A DNA stretch of 5,600 nucleotides, taken from NCBI GenBank assembly GCA_937898265.1, contig CALEJM010000312.1, forward strand, positions 1-5,600. Reading direction: 5' to 3'. Positions within the stretch are counted from its first letter, which is position 1; the number at the start of each line of letters is the position of its first letter. Positions 5,180 through 5,600 of this stretch are shown in pieces. The notes under the pieces are model-generated. The model was given only the letters and a program-made list of their open reading frames with translations, did not search any database and had not been told where the DNA came from. The position numbers and the translations under genes were made by a program. The stretch comes from an uncultured Porphyromonadaceae bacterium. GTDB lineage: Bacteria; Bacteroidota; Bacteroidia; Bacteroidales; Paludibacteraceae.

Positions 5180-5600
5180 ATGCAATTAACAGCAAAAACC
5201 CTTCTGGGTTTCGAAGAACAAGTGGCTCGCGAACTAAAAGCCATCGGAGCTACCAAACTCAGTGTTGAGAAACGCGCCATCCTTTTTGAAGGCGACCTCG
5301 AGACACTCTACAAGGCGAACCTCCATTGCCGCGCAGCCTTGCGTATCCTAAAACCAATCTCGACGTTCGACATCGCCTCAACCGACGAACTCTACGAAAG
5401 AACCAAAGAGATTGATTGGAACCAATATATCGGTCCAAAACAGACCTTTGCCATCAATGCAACCGTCTACTCCGAGAAGTTCACACACTCGCAGTTCATC
5501 ACCTACCGCGTGAAGGACGCCATCTGCGACCAGCTCCTTGAACTCAACGGCGACCGTCCAACCATCAGCGTTCACGACCCAGACATCCTCATCAACATAC
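5180..5600 (+). CDS. THUMP-domain class I RNA methyltransferase, RlmL/YcbY-like (N-terminal part, cut by window edge)
   Basis: The first 140 codons are present and the frame is still open at the window end. The N-terminus (MQLTAKTLLGFEEQVARELKA) matches the start of proteins that use S-adenosyl-methionine to make m2G in 23S rRNA (RlmL of E. coli modifies G2445). The ferredoxin-like N-terminal region and THUMP domain, which grip RNA, span about 5 to beyond 140, including FAINATVYSEKFTHSQFITY (90-109) and VKDAICDQL (111-119). The Rossmann methyltransferase domain should lie beyond the window and is not seen, so activity and the presence of a second RlmK-like domain cannot be judged. The gene starts 36 bases after the S41 peptidase with no terminator or promoter box between, so cotranscription is likely. 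No Shine-Dalgarno precedes the ATG. Confidence 0.85.
   Translation, partial: MQLTAKTLLGFEEQVARELKAIGATKLSVEKRAILFEGDLETLYKANLHCRAALRILKPISTFDIASTDELYERTKEIDWNQYIGPKQTFAINATVYSEKFTHSQFITYRVKDAICDQLLELNGDRPTISVHDPDILINI

Noticed and set aside
183..5600. A hidden defence or biosynthetic system encoded by the gene set
   Set aside because: All complete genes are well-known housekeeping families with intact motifs; their neighbourhood gives no reason to propose a new protein system.

Overview
The window looks like ordinary chromosome from a member of the Bacteroidota, most likely Bacteroidales and possibly Prevotella-like. Three things suggest this. None of the four visible start codons has a recognisable Shine-Dalgarno sequence. 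Perfect matches to the Bacteroidetes sigma-70 -7 element TAnnTTTG occur in the long intergenic region. The seryl-tRNA synthetase and DEAD-box helicase also read like Bacteroidales proteins. The genus cannot be fixed from this sequence alone.

All recognisable genes run on the + strand. First comes the tail of an upstream coding frame (ending at 161, with an in-frame TAA at 21-23). Seryl-tRNA synthetase serS (183-1460) follows after 21 bases. A 9-bp stem terminator (1479-1513) sits directly in front of a DEAD-box RNA helicase with a long basic, His/Asn/Gln-rich tail (1518-2909), which ends in its own terminator (2911-2940). A 662-base non-coding region follows (2910-3571). After it come an exported PDZ/S41 C-terminal processing peptidase (3572-5143) and, 36 bases on, the first 140 codons of a THUMP-domain RNA methyltransferase of the RlmL/YcbY kind, cut by the window edge (5180-5600).

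The genes are mostly housekeeping: tRNA charging, RNA remodelling, envelope proteolysis and probable rRNA methylation. The peptidase has a well-matched promoter box just upstream and probably shares a transcript with the methyltransferase. No defence system, mobile-element gene, CRISPR array, tRNA or rRNA is visible.

The least explained part is the 2910-3571 gap. On the minus strand it carries a promoter-like box (3103-3096) about 120 bases ahead of a good minus-strand terminator (2978-2943), which would bound an RNA of roughly 150 nt. It also holds several inverted repeats, including an 11-bp pair at 3307-3373 just after another promoter-like box, a 10-base-period AATTCG-type repeat and an imperfect direct repeat. 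These patterns are read from the sequence; their function is inference.
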